Source of the DNA: JAHCHG01 sp038246645
GTDB taxonomy: Bacteria; Acidobacteriota; Blastocatellia; Pyrinomonadales; Pyrinomonadaceae
DNA length: 57,607 bases
Assembly: GCA_038246645.1 (NCBI GenBank)
Contig: JBBRVS010000005.1
Coordinates: 1 to 57,607 of the forward strand
Reading direction: 5' to 3'
The translations under genes and the position numbers were made by a program. Shown here piece after piece: positions 8,882 through 17,214 of the stretch. Each line of letters starts with the position of its first letter. The stretch's first letter is position 1. Under the pieces are notes generated by a model. It was given only the letters and a program-made list of their open reading frames with translations. It did no database searches and was not told the DNA's origin.

Positions 8882-9541
8882 ATGACGAGTGAAGTAAACA
8901 TTTTAATAGTTGACGACCATCCGATTTTCCGGCGCGGACTTCGGCAGGTTATTGAAGCCGATCCGAAATTAAAAGTCATTGACGAAGCCGAAAATGGCAT
9001 CAGGGCATTGGAATTGATTGAAAAACTTGAACCGTCAGTCGTCGTCGCCGATGTCAATATGCCGCAGATGAGCGGGCTGGAACTGGCGCGAAAAATCAAA
9101 GACCGAAATCTGCCGGTCGCGCTCGTTTTCCTGACAATGCTTAATGATGAAATGATGTTTAATGCGGCGATTGATGCCGGTGTCAAAGGTTACGTCCTCA
9201 AAGACAACGCGGCGACCGAAATCAACGTCTGCATCAAAACGGTTTTCGCCGGAAAACATTATGTTACGGCTTCTTTAACCGAATATCTTTTTAATCGAAG
9301 CCGGAAAATATCCGCGTTCAAAGAGCAGACCGGCGGTTTGAATTCATTAACCAAAACCGAACGCCGCGTGCTGAAATTTATTGCCGACGAAAAAACGAGC
9401 AGAGAGATCGGCGAGATTCTTTTTATTCATCCGCGCACGGTTGATAACCACCGCACCAACATCTGCCAGAAATTAGACATTCACGGCACCAACGCGCTTT
9501 TGCGTTTCGCACTCACACACAAATCGGAATTGAGCGATTAA
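8882..9541 (+). CDS. NarL/FixJ-family response regulator
   Basis: Protein of 219 residues. The receiver domain (5-120) has acidic residues Asp11-Asp12, phosphoacceptor Asp57 (VVADVNMPQ), Thr85 and Lys107. A LuxR-type helix-turn-helix follows (about 150-210: LTKTERRVLKFIADEKTSRE ... HPRTVDNHR). It is the likely phosphorylation partner of the propeller kinase at 5447, which has the matching HisKA_3 domain. The start follows an A/T-rich stretch with no strong ribosome site. Confidence 0.92.
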   Translation: MTSEVNILIVDDHPIFRRGLRQVIEADPKLKVIDEAENGIRALELIEKLEPSVVVADVNMPQMSGLELARKIKDRNLPVALVFLTMLNDEMMFNAAIDAGVKGYVLKDNAATEINVCIKTVFAGKHYVTASLTEYLFNRSRKISAFKEQTGGLNSLTKTERRVLKFIADEKTSREIGEILFIHPRTVDNHRTNICQKLDIHGTNALLRFALTHKSELSD

Positions 9542-9543
9542 AA

Positions 9544-9683
9544 TAAGTACCAATGGAAAACGGAAAATGTAAGAAAACTTTTAGACCGTTTCAATTCCGA
9601 TTTGTAAAGAAACCTTTTAGAATTTTCAAAATGAAATCATTTCATCATTTCACCATTTAGAATACTTTTGCTCGTGCTGCTTA
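9544..9683 (-). repeat. Type D intergenic repeat, diverged copy
   Basis: Begins TAAGTACCAATGG and ends TTTTGCTCGTGCTGCTTA, with a core ACCTTTTAGAATTTTCA. Matches the repeats at 23944-24071 (same orientation), 25319-25449 and 38374-38503 (opposite), but with more changes. Confidence 0.6.
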
Positions 9684-9693
9684 ATTGGTTAAA

Positions 9694-9803
9694 GGTCAGA
9701 ACCGTCTGCCGCCAGCGGATGGCTGAAGATTAACTTTTCAAACGTCGGCAAACGGCTCGAAACTTTAAGTTAAACCGTGCGCTCGCGGCAGACGGTTCTG
9801 ATC
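9694..9803. repeat. Type A palindromic element, copy 3
   Basis: Arms GGTCAGAACCGTCTGCCGC and GCGGCAGACGGTTCTGATC flank a 70-base centre. Same termini as 52-147 and the copy inside preT. Lies directly after the type D repeat. The remaining 140 bases before the next gene show no other structure. Confidence 0.8.
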
Positions 9804-9943
9804 TGAAAAAAAATTGTGTGTTTTCACATAGAAAAATCGTGTGAAAGCCTCTATTCACACCGCCGGCAAACCGCACTAAACTCTGCTCATAAACAAAATT
9901 GCCCGGCTTTATCGGCAACACACAAAACAGGAGAAGAATATTT

Positions 9944-10867
9944 ATGGCAATTAGTAATAAATTTCGCATCAAAAACATTTTTTTAACACTAATTTTCGTC
10001 ATCGCAACGGCTTTACCGGCAGCGGCTCAAACAGCAAATAATCCGACTTCGACACCAAGCCCGGATTTTATTGAAGTTATCGCCAAGGTGCTTTCGATTG
10101 ACCCGATCAAAGGCGATGTCAGCGTCAGGCTGGAATTTGCACCGCACGGAAAACTTTCCAAAGAAGACGGAACTCTGGCGCGAAACATTAAATTCGATAC
10201 CAACAGTTCAAACGGCAAGCAGGAAGTCAGTTTTGATAAAGGCAAACGGATGACTCCGACCGAAGTGGTTTTGAATATGTATAACGGCTCGGTTACGGAT
10301 TATCCTTTTGATAATCACAAAGCGGAATTGATTTTTTACTTTACAACAAAACCCGACAAACCCGCCGATAAACCGAAACCGACCGAAGAAAATCCGGCGG
10401 ATGAACCGAAGCCCGAACCCAAACCCGAAGCTGCGGAAGAGGAAATCGAGGAAGAAGAAGTAGCGTTCACACTGGATTTCGAACCCGCAATGCCGGGCTA
10501 CACTATCGAAACTGCCAAAAGTAAAGAAAGCGATGACAAATATATAGAAATTGAAATGACGATTGCGCGTTCGTCAATGGTCAAATTCTTTTCGGTTTTT
10601 GTGATGATTTTGATGTGGGGCGTATCCATCGCCGTTTTGCTGCTTGTTCTAAGCATCGTCATTCGCGGTCGCAAGGTCGAAATCGCAATGTTTTCGTTTA
10701 TCGCTACATTGCTGTTCGCGTTTGTCGCCGTCCGCAATTCCCAACCCGCTGTTCCGCCGATCGGCACGTTCAGCGATTATGTTTCATTTTTCTGGGCGGA
10801 AGTAATTCTCGCCCTGAGTTTGCTGACCATTATTTTTACATGGCTGATCAGACCGGCGGCAAAATGA
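9944..10867 (+). CDS. DUF4436 family membrane protein
   Basis: Protein of 307 residues. A signal peptide ends ALPAAAQ. The extracytoplasmic domain contains YPFDNHKAELIFYF, and three to four membrane helices follow (about 210-235, 243-262, 282-302) with FSVFVMILMWGVSIAV and PPIGTFSDYVSFFWAE, the signature of DUF4436. The biochemical role of the family is unknown. A 40-residue Pro/Lys/Glu-rich stretch (KPDKPADKPKPTEE onward) is inserted in the extracytoplasmic domain. ATG 9944 has AGGAGAAG eleven bases upstream. The gap to the protease gene is 55 bases, so they may form an operon. Confidence 0.75.
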   Translation: MAISNKFRIKNIFLTLIFVIATALPAAAQTANNPTSTPSPDFIEVIAKVLSIDPIKGDVSVRLEFAPHGKLSKEDGTLARNIKFDTNSSNGKQEVSFDKGKRMTPTEVVLNMYNGSVTDYPFDNHKAELIFYFTTKPDKPADKPKPTEENPADEPKPEPKPEAAEEEIEEEEVAFTLDFEPAMPGYTIETAKSKESDDKYIEIEMTIARSSMVKFFSVFVMILMWGVSIAVLLLVLSIVIRGRKVEIAMFSFIATLLFAFVAVRNSQPAVPPIGTFSDYVSFFWAEVILALSLLTIIFTWLIRPAAK

Positions 10868-10922
10868 ACACTAAATATAAGCAGACAAACTGCTTATTTG
10901 ATAGCGATAAAGGAGAAAAGAA

Positions 10923-12839
10923 ATGAAAAGCAAGTTGATGGTATATATTTTTTTTGCGGTAGTTTTGTTAGTTCCGCAAATCGTTTTAGCGCAGGATGAA
11001 ACGGAAGCCGAATGGACGCTGATGTTTTATATGGATGCCGATAACGACCTCGAAGCCCCGCAAATGCGCGATTTAGAGGAAATGATGGCGGTCGGGAGTT
11101 CTGAAAACATCAATATTATCGTGCTGGCTGACCGTCATATCGGCGACGATGGTCGTCAATACACGAATCGCGCCGTCGGCGGTTTGAAAAACTGGACAAC
11201 CGCCAAATATCTGATGATCGAAAAAGGCAAACTGCGCGAAATTGACGATTGGGGCGAGGTCAATATGGGCAATCCGGCAACGCTCAAAAGATTTCTGCAA
11301 ACGGCGACCGAAGACTTTCCCGCCAAGCGTTACGGACTCGTTTTCGGTAATCATGGCGAAGGCTGGGTCGGCATTGTCGGCGATGAAAGTGCAAGCGGCG
11401 ATACTTTAACGACACCCGAACTTTCGCCGGTCTTTAAGGAAATTACGGCAAATACGGGTAAATTTGAATTAATCGGTTTTGATGCTTGTCTGATGGCGAA
11501 TTTTGAAGTGGCACAGGCAGTCGCACCGTTCGGGAAAACAATGGTCGCCTCCGAAGAACTCGAACCGGGCAACGGCTGGAATTACACGCCGTTGATGACC
11601 GCTTTTGCTAAAAACCCGCAGATGGACGGTTTTGCGCTCGGAAAAATCATTGTTGATACTTACAGAGATTTCTATCTCGGCAAAGATCAGGGAAACCGCG
11701 ACAAAAGCGTAACGCTGAGTATGATTGATCTGCAAAAAGTTCCGCAGCTCGAAACTGCGATCAGTAATCTCGGCGTTCGCAATCAATCGTTTCTGAAATC
11801 CGGCGGACGAAACAATTTTATTAAAACCTCGCAGGCGCGAAGCAAAACGGAACAATTCGGGCAAAACGAAGACGGCGAAGGCGGCTCGCATTTTTACGAT
11901 ATTGTTGATTACGCCGAAAATCTTAAACGCGAACAGCCCGACGCGGAAACCGTCAAAGCGGCAGATGCGGCGATTGCGGCGGTCAAAACGGCGGTTGTTT
12001 ATAAAATCAGCGGTGCGCTTCATCCGCGTTCGAGCGGTCTTTCGATCTATTTTCCGCCCGAAAAGGAAAATCTTCTCGGCGGCTATCAATTGACGCCTTT
12101 TTCGGTTTCGGGCAAATGGCTGCCGTTTCTCGCCGATTATACGGGCGCAAAAATCGCCGATACGCAAGCTCCGCAAATCGAAAATGTCGAATCATCGGAC
12201 GAAGTAGTTGCCGAAAATGATGTAATTACCGTAACGGCAAAGGTTACGGCGGACGACATCGAAGAAGCAACGTTCGTGATTGCCGAATCGAGCGGGGACG
12301 AGCAAATTATCATCGGCGCGATTCCTGCCCAGCCTGATGAAAACGGAGTTTTGCGCGAAGAATGGGACGGAAGCTGGTTTTCAATCGGCGACGGCACAAA
12401 GGAATTGATCTGTCCGATCACGAATTTTGTCGAACTCGATGACTCGGAAGAATCTTTTTATGTCGAAGTTCCCGCTCAAGTTCGTTTCCGCGGCACAACC
12501 GGGTGGCGCGACGTAATTTTGTATTTTCAGCTCGATTTTAATGAGGAAGAAGTTATCGGCGAATTCGTTTATGCCTTTGCCTTTAAGGGAAATCAGGCAC
12601 GCGAGATCGAACTCGAAATCGGTGATTCGATTCGTCCCGTTTATATTTCGATTGATACTAACGGCGATGCTTCGCTGATTGCTTCAAATGATGAAAACGA
12701 CATTTTGAATATCACCGAAGACGATGATATTACGGTCGGACGCACCGATGTCGCCGCCGGAGATTATCTCATCGGCTTTACCGTAACGGATTTTTCGGGA
12801 AATACCAGCGAAGAATTTACCGAAGTTACGATTGAATAA
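10923..12839 (+). CDS. Clostripain-like cysteine protease (peptidase C11), secreted
   Basis: Protein of 638 residues. A signal peptide (ends VLAQ) is followed by a C11 caspase-like domain (about 30-410) with WTLMFYMDADNDLE, catalytic His144 (FGNHGEGW) and Cys189 (GFDACLMANFEVA). C11 enzymes cleave after arginine or lysine. Residues about 420-638 form two beta-rich regions with acidic DxDxD-like strings (ENDILNITEDDD), probably cell-surface modules. AAAGGAGAAAAG lies just before the start. A rho-independent terminator follows. The DUF4436 gene is directly upstream. The substrate is not predictable from sequence. Confidence 0.85.
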   Translation: MKSKLMVYIFFAVVLLVPQIVLAQDETEAEWTLMFYMDADNDLEAPQMRDLEEMMAVGSSENINIIVLADRHIGDDGRQYTNRAVGGLKNWTTAKYLMIEKGKLREIDDWGEVNMGNPATLKRFLQTATEDFPAKRYGLVFGNHGEGWVGIVGDESASGDTLTTPELSPVFKEITANTGKFELIGFDACLMANFEVAQAVAPFGKTMVASEELEPGNGWNYTPLMTAFAKNPQMDGFALGKIIVDTYRDFYLGKDQGNRDKSVTLSMIDLQKVPQLETAISNLGVRNQSFLKSGGRNNFIKTSQARSKTEQFGQNEDGEGGSHFYDIVDYAENLKREQPDAETVKAADAAIAAVKTAVVYKISGALHPRSSGLSIYFPPEKENLLGGYQLTPFSVSGKWLPFLADYTGAKIADTQAPQIENVESSDEVVAENDVITVTAKVTADDIEEATFVIAESSGDEQIIIGAIPAQPDENGVLREEWDGSWFSIGDGTKELICPITNFVELDDSEESFYVEVPAQVRFRGTTGWRDVILYFQLDFNEEEVIGEFVYAFAFKGNQAREIELEIGDSIRPVYISIDTNGDASLIASNDENDILNITEDDDITVGRTDVAAGDYLIGFTVTDFSGNTSEEFTEVTIE

Positions 12840-12853
12840 TTCGGTCGAAAATA

Positions 12854-12898
12854 AAAATTAGCCGCGAAGTTTTTTTGATAACTTTGCGGCTAATTTTT
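12854..12898 (+). terminator. Rho-independent terminator after the C11 protease
   Basis: Stem TTAGCCGCGAAGTT / AACTTTGCGGCTAA with a short T-rich loop and a following TTTTT. It could also work on the other strand. Confidence 0.85.
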
Positions 12899-12918
12899 AA
12901 AAGAATTCCGGGGGTTTT

Positions 12919-13269
12919 ATGAATCTGCTCATTGTTGAAGACAATCCGAAAATGCGGCGGATGATAAAATCAATCATCGCCGATTTAGCCGACCGGATAG
13001 ACGAATGCGAAGCCGGCGATGAAGCCTTTAAACTCTACTCGCAGCATCTTCCTGATTGGGTTTTGATGGATATTCATCTTAAAGAAATCAACGGAATAGA
13101 TGCCACAAAACAAATTACATCCATCTTTCATCAAGCAAAAATTATTATCCTAACCAATTATGACGACATTCATTTTCGGGAATCCGCCCGCCAAGCCGGT
13201 GCATTCGATTATGTTTTAAAAGAAAATCTGCTTGACGTGCGGCGGATTTTGCAAATCGAATCGGATTGA
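12919..13269 (+). CDS. Stand-alone receiver-domain protein
   Basis: Protein of 116 residues made only of a response-regulator receiver domain: Glu7-Asp8, phosphoacceptor Asp51 (VLMDIHLKEING), Thr79 (ILTNYDD) and Lys101 (YVLKEN). No DNA-binding output domain; the next in-frame sequence is a normal stop. It follows a terminator and GGGGGTTTT before the ATG. No kinase is adjacent, so its partner is unknown. The YVLKEN end resembles NarL-type receivers more than chemotaxis CheY. Confidence 0.85.
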   Translation: MNLLIVEDNPKMRRMIKSIIADLADRIDECEAGDEAFKLYSQHLPDWVLMDIHLKEINGIDATKQITSIFHQAKIIILTNYDDIHFRESARQAGAFDYVLKENLLDVRRILQIESD

Positions 13270-13651
13270 ATTCTCATCCCGAATCAGCATTTTCCGCAAA
13301 TTTCTTATATTTCTGCGGTTTTCGTTAACGGTTAATATATATTTCACCCGCCCGGCAAAAAAACTTATCTTTAAAAATTTCACAATGTCTGCTAACTTTA
13401 GTAAGAATCAAACTTCATTTGAATCAAACAATTCGGATTTTTGTGGAATCGTTAATGCCCGGATGGGATTTTATCGGACTTTTTCAAGGTCGAATTTCCA
13501 TTAAAAAAAGTATTCGGCAGAAATCCTTTTCGCGGTACTTTCAAAAAATCTCGATTAAAATTTGCACAGGATTCAAGCAAACCACTCTTAATTTATCGAA
13601 TAAAAAGCTGTTTTTGCAGAAAAAAATACTTAAATTTAAACGAACACCATT
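13270..13651. other. AT-rich gap without a recognisable gene
   Basis: About 380 bases. Open frames here are short, lysine/phenylalanine-rich and lack ribosome sites. No inverted repeat or known element was seen. It probably holds the promoter of the transporter gene, but I cannot place one. Confidence 0.5.
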
Positions 13652-15400
13652 ATGGAAAATGAAACCAATCAAGAGAAAATAAAATCTTCTTTCTTAGACC
13701 GTGCGCTGAATTTGATCGAGAAAATCGGCAACAAACTGCCCGATCCGGCGGCTTTGTTTTTGATCTTAATGATTGTCGTCTGGGTTTTGTCGGCAATTTT
13801 ATCAAACGTAACTTTTTCGGAAGTTGACCCGCGCAGCGGTAAGGCGATCATCGTTAATAATCAATTGACCGGAACGGCGATTGCGACATTTTTGTCAACA
13901 ATGGTCAAAACATTTACCGATTTTCATCCGCTCGGAATCGTTTTAGTTGCTTTACTCGGCGTTGGCGTTGCGGAACACACGGGATTTATCAATGCTTCGC
14001 TCAAATGGCTTTTGGGATTTACGTCGAAAAGTCTTTTAACGCCGATGCTGATTTTGATCGGCATCATCAGCAATCTGGCGGCGGATGCCGGTTATGTTCT
14101 GGTAATTCCGCTCGGCGCGGTGATTTTTTATTCGGCGGGAAGGCATCCGCTTGCCGGAATTGCGGCGACGTTTGCCGGAGTTTCGGGCGGTTTCAGCGCG
14201 AATTTTATTCCGTCGTCGCTCGATCCTTTGATTTCGGGATTAACGCAATCGGCAGTGCAGATTCTCGATCCGACGCGAACCGTAAATCCTTTAAGCAGTT
14301 GGTTTTTTATGGCTGCTTCGTGTCTTGTAATTACGGCGGTCGGCTGGTATGTCACCGACAAAATCATCGAACCGCGTCTGCAAAAAATCGAGGTTGACGG
14401 CAACCCCGACGAAATGCCGAAAATGGAAGAACTCGGCGGACGCGAAAAACGCGGATTGCTGGCAGCATTCGCATCTTTGCTGATCGGTCTGGCAATTTTG
14501 GCGGCGGTTTCGATTCCCGAAAGCTCGCCGATGCGTTCGCCCGTCGGCTACAAATTGACCAATGCTTCAATTGAACAAATGAGAACCGCCGGAATTCCCG
14601 AAGACGTTTTGAAAAAAGCCGAAGCCTCGAAAAACCGTGAATTTACGAAAACGGCATTTGAAAATGAATTAAAAAGCAAAATCGGCGAAGAACCTGCCAA
14701 AACATATTCCGCCGCTTTTCTGGCAAACGCCGAACAAAATCCGCCGCAATTGACGGCTTCGACCGCGCCTTTGATGCTGGCAATCGTGCCTTTGATTTTT
14801 ATCTTGTTTTTGATTCCGGGAATCGTCTATGGTTACGCGGCAAAAACGATTGATAATCACCGCGATATTATTCAGGGAATGAGCAAATCAATGAGTACGA
14901 TGGGTTATTACATCGTTCTGGCGTTTTTCGCGTCGCTTTTCATCGCCGCCTTTGCTCAATCGAATATCGGCGCACTTTTGGCGATCAAAGGCGCGAATTT
15001 TCTGCGGGATCTGGGTTTGCCCGGACAGGTTACAATCGTCGGGATCATTCTTTTGTCATGTTTGGTTAATCTTCTGGTCGGTTCGGCTTCGGCAAAATGG
15101 GCGTTGCTCGCACCGATCTTCGTGCCGATGCTGATGCAGCTGGGGATTTCCCCGGAACTTTCGCAAACCGCTTACCGCATCGGCGATTCCAGCACGAATA
15201 TTATCACGCCGCTGATGCCGTATTTTCCGCTGGTCGTCGTTTTTGCTCAAAAATATGTCAAAAATACCGGAATCGGCACAATTGTTTCGCTGATGCTGCC
15301 GTATTCTATCGCGTTTTTAATAACGTGGATCATTTTCTTAATGATTTATTGGGCACTCGGCATTCCGCTCGGCATTCAAGCACCTTATACTTATCCGTAA
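13652..15400 (+). CDS. AbgT-family transporter (p-aminobenzoyl-glutamate type)
   Basis: Protein of 582 residues with about 12 hydrophobic helices. The start LIEKIGNKLPDPAALFLILM, then FHPLGIVLVALLGVGVAEHTGF, SNLAADAGYVLVIPLGA and the late SASAKWALLAPIFVPM with GDSSTNIITPLMPYFPL are characteristic of AbgT. Members import p-aminobenzoyl-glutamate (E. coli AbgT) or export sulfonamides (MtrF); which applies here cannot be read from sequence. A loop of about 90 residues (300-390) is hydrophilic, longer than in E. coli. No abgA/abgB hydrolase genes are adjacent. An inverted repeat follows. Confidence 0.9.
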   Translation: MENETNQEKIKSSFLDRALNLIEKIGNKLPDPAALFLILMIVVWVLSAILSNVTFSEVDPRSGKAIIVNNQLTGTAIATFLSTMVKTFTDFHPLGIVLVALLGVGVAEHTGFINASLKWLLGFTSKSLLTPMLILIGIISNLAADAGYVLVIPLGAVIFYSAGRHPLAGIAATFAGVSGGFSANFIPSSLDPLISGLTQSAVQILDPTRTVNPLSSWFFMAASCLVITAVGWYVTDKIIEPRLQKIEVDGNPDEMPKMEELGGREKRGLLAAFASLLIGLAILAAVSIPESSPMRSPVGYKLTNASIEQMRTAGIPEDVLKKAEASKNREFTKTAFENELKSKIGEEPAKTYSAAFLANAEQNPPQLTASTAPLMLAIVPLIFILFLIPGIVYGYAAKTIDNHRDIIQGMSKSMSTMGYYIVLAFFASLFIAAFAQSNIGALLAIKGANFLRDLGLPGQVTIVGIILLSCLVNLLVGSASAKWALLAPIFVPMLMQLGISPELSQTAYRIGDSSTNIITPLMPYFPLVVVFAQKYVKNTGIGTIVSLMLPYSIAFLITWIIFLMIYWALGIPLGIQAPYTYP

Positions 15401-15407
15401 ATTGTTC

Positions 15408-15457
15408 AAAATCTGCACTTTAGCGTATTTATGAAACATTCGCAAAAGTGCAGATTT
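15408..15457. terminator. Inverted repeat after the AbgT gene, possible terminator
   Basis: Arms AAATCTGCACTTTAGCG and CGCAAAAGTGCAGATTT pair over 17 bases with one mismatch around a 16-base loop. There is no clear T-run, so rho-independent termination is uncertain. Confidence 0.5.
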
Positions 15458-15502
15458 GAAACAAAAATCTTGATTTGTATAGATATGTCGGTATAATTGA
15501 AA

Positions 15503-15784
15503 ATGGAATTTGAATGGGACGAAAACAAAGAAGAAATTAACATTCGGAAACACGGTGTAAATTTCAGCGAAGCGCGGGAAGCGTTCTATGATGAAAACGC
15601 GATTGACGATTATGACGAATTTCATTCAGACGAAGAACAACGATTTGCCTTGATCGGATTGTCACCGAAAAGACTTTTGTTTGTGTCATATACGGTTCGC
15701 CAAAATACCGTAATTCGTCTGATTTCAGCGAGAAAGGCGAACCAAAATCAAGAAAGGTTTTACAATAATGCAAAAAGAAAATAA
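15503..15784 (+). CDS. brnT: BrnT-family toxin (type II toxin-antitoxin)
   Basis: Protein of 93 residues with the full BrnT (DUF497) pattern: EFEWDENKEEINIRKHGVNF, FSEAREAF, then EEQRFALIGLS, LLFVSYTVR and VIRLISARKA. BrnT toxins have a RelE-like fold and cleave RNA. ATG 15503 matches the family start. The stop region overlaps the brnA start by 17 bases, the usual brnTA arrangement with toxin first. The promoter probably lies in the 45 bases after the inverted repeat; BrnA-BrnT complexes normally repress their own operon. Confidence 0.92.
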   Translation: MEFEWDENKEEINIRKHGVNFSEAREAFYDENAIDDYDEFHSDEEQRFALIGLSPKRLLFVSYTVRQNTVIRLISARKANQNQERFYNNAKRK

Positions 15785-16190
15785 AGAAAAAGAGTTTGTC
15801 TATGAAATGACGCAGGAAGAATATGATGAAGGTCTTGCCAAAGGTTGGGACGCAGACGATATGCTTTCAGTCGGCAATCATAAATTTCGCCGTTCGCGTT
15901 TCGTTGACAAAATGAAAAAATTGCCGCGAGGAAGTTTTAAGCCGGAAAACGGCGCGACGAATCTTGAAAACTGTAAAGTCAAAATCTCGATGTATGTTGA
16001 TGCCGACATTTTAGAATATTTCCGCGCCCGCGCCGAATCGCCGAACGCCGCGCCGTATCAAACGCAGATCAACAACGAACTGCGCCGCGTTATGGAAAAC
16101 GATTCGCGTGAAGTGCAAAGCATCGAAACCGATATTTTGAACAACGAAGAATTTTTGCGGGCTTTGAAGGAAAAGTTAGAAACAGTTTAA
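15768..16190 (+). CDS. brnA: BrnA-family antitoxin
   Basis: Protein of 140 residues. The C-terminal half carries the BrnA ribbon-helix-helix type region: KVKISMYVDADILEYFRARA then APYQTQINNELRRVM. This would form the DNA-binding dimer and neutralise BrnT. The N-terminal 50 residues are longer than in the Brucella protein. The last 69 bases (from 16122, encoding IETDILNNEEFLRALKEKLE) recur at 17145-17206 and 18135-18203. Confidence 0.85.
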   Translation: MQKENKEKEFVYEMTQEEYDEGLAKGWDADDMLSVGNHKFRRSRFVDKMKKLPRGSFKPENGATNLENCKVKISMYVDADILEYFRARAESPNAAPYQTQINNELRRVMENDSREVQSIETDILNNEEFLRALKEKLETV

Positions 16191-16223
16191 TGCTAAAGAT
16201 ATAATGATTTTGAGGTGAAAATA

Positions 16224-16448
16224 ATGATTCAAACAATTGAAGCCGTGATAGATATGCAAGGTCGAATTACATTAAAAGAGAAAGTCAAACCCGGAAAAGT
16301 TCGCCGTGCTTTGCTAACGATTTTGGATGATGAAATCGAAACGAAAGGCGAATCAATGGTCGGTTCGATTGAAATAATTGACGAAGATTTGGAAACCGGA
16401 AGCCGCGAAATTGCCGAACTTTTTAATAAATCTTTAGTTATGCGCTAA
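16224..16448 (+). CDS. Small antitoxin-like protein, lone
   Basis: Protein of 74 residues. The start MIQTIEAVIDMQGRI ... RRALLTILDDE resembles small antitoxins that open with TIEA(V/I)I.E.G and end the first domain in a LLTILD strand; a family name cannot be fixed. GAGGTG sits 7 bases before ATG 16224. The following gene is an antitoxin of a different pair, so this one has no obvious toxin of its own and may be an orphan after recombination in this island. Confidence 0.6.
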   Translation: MIQTIEAVIDMQGRITLKEKVKPGKVRRALLTILDDEIETKGESMVGSIEIIDEDLETGSREIAELFNKSLVMR

Positions 16449-16461
16449 AATTGAGGTTATT

Positions 16462-16707
16462 ATGACGACAAAAGCTATAGATGACTCGCCTGTTTGGAAA
16501 CAATTTGAAACCGAAGCCAAAAAACGTCGGCGCAATCCGGTCAAACTCGTGATGGAATTTATCAACGAGCAAATGGAGATTTGGGAACATGAACGCCTTG
16601 ATGAGGAAATAAGCAAAGAAGCGCAAAAAAGCGGTTACACGGAAGACGATGCGGTTGAATTAGTTCGACAATATCGGCGGGAGAAAAAGGAACGTGCCGC
16701 CTCGTAA
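16462..16707 (+). CDS. Probable antitoxin for the PIN toxin
   Basis: Protein of 81 residues, highly charged and helical (ETEAKKRRRNPVKLVMEFIN, then a Glu/Lys-rich tail). It overlaps the PIN-domain gene by 14 bases, the classic position of a VapB-type partner. The role is assigned by context; no DNA-binding family signature is certain. Confidence 0.7.
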   Translation: MTTKAIDDSPVWKQFETEAKKRRRNPVKLVMEFINEQMEIWEHERLDEEISKEAQKSGYTEDDAVELVRQYRREKKERAAS

Positions 16708-17140
16708 AAAACGAATCGCCGTTGTTTTTGACACCAATGTTTTGATTGCTTTCTATTTGAGCCGAAACTCGAAATCCACCGTTTCAAGGATTATTCAGTT
16801 ATGGCGAAACGAAAGAAAATTGCAACTGATTGTCAGCCGCGAAACTGTTGCCGAATATCTCGAAATTCTCGAAAGAGTTGGAATTCACGAAAAGAGAATC
16901 GAAAAATTAAACGAGATTCTTGAAACTTTCGGAATAGTTTCCAAAGTTTCGCTCGGCAAAATCCCAACTGAAAGCCGCGATATTGACGACAATTTAGTTC
17001 TGGCAACCGCACTCGTCGGCAAAGCGGAATTTTTGATTACCAACGACAAAGACCTTTTAGACATTTCCGAAGCGGATAAAAAGAAATTCAAATTTCGCAT
17101 CGTTACGCCGATAGAATTTTTGAATGCAATTGGCGAATAA
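16694..17140 (+). CDS. PIN-domain toxin (VapC-like RNase)
   Basis: Protein of 148 residues starting at GTG. PIN acidic residues are visible: VVFDTNVLIAF (first Asp), ETVAEYLEIL (Glu), DIDDNLVLATA (Asp) and LITNDKDLLDI (Asp). This is the COG1569-like PIN_3 subgroup. The fold binds metal and cleaves RNA. It is coupled to the antitoxin gene upstream. Directly after its stop comes a 62-base copy of the brnA 3' end. Confidence 0.87.
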   Translation: MPPRKKRIAVVFDTNVLIAFYLSRNSKSTVSRIIQLWRNERKLQLIVSRETVAEYLEILERVGIHEKRIEKLNEILETFGIVSKVSLGKIPTESRDIDDNLVLATALVGKAEFLITNDKDLLDISEADKKKFKFRIVTPIEFLNAIGE

Positions 17141-17144
17141 ATTA

Positions 17145-17206
17145 ACGATATTTTGAACAACGAAGAATTTTCGTGGGCTTTGAAGGAAAAACTTGAAACG
17201 GTTTAA
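17145..17206 (+). pseudogene. Detached copy of the brnA 3' end
   Basis: 62 bases reading ACGATATTTTGAACAACGAA and onward to a TAA, close to identical to the last codons of brnA (16122-16190) and to 18135-18203. No start codon is present. It is a scar of duplication or recombination, ending exactly at the stop codon as the other copies do. Confidence 0.8.
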
Positions 17207-17214
17207 ATAAAAAA

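Noticed and set aside
13419..13682. 87-residue gene before the AbgT transporter
   Set aside because: Low-complexity Lys/Phe-rich frame overlapping the transporter start, no ribosome site.
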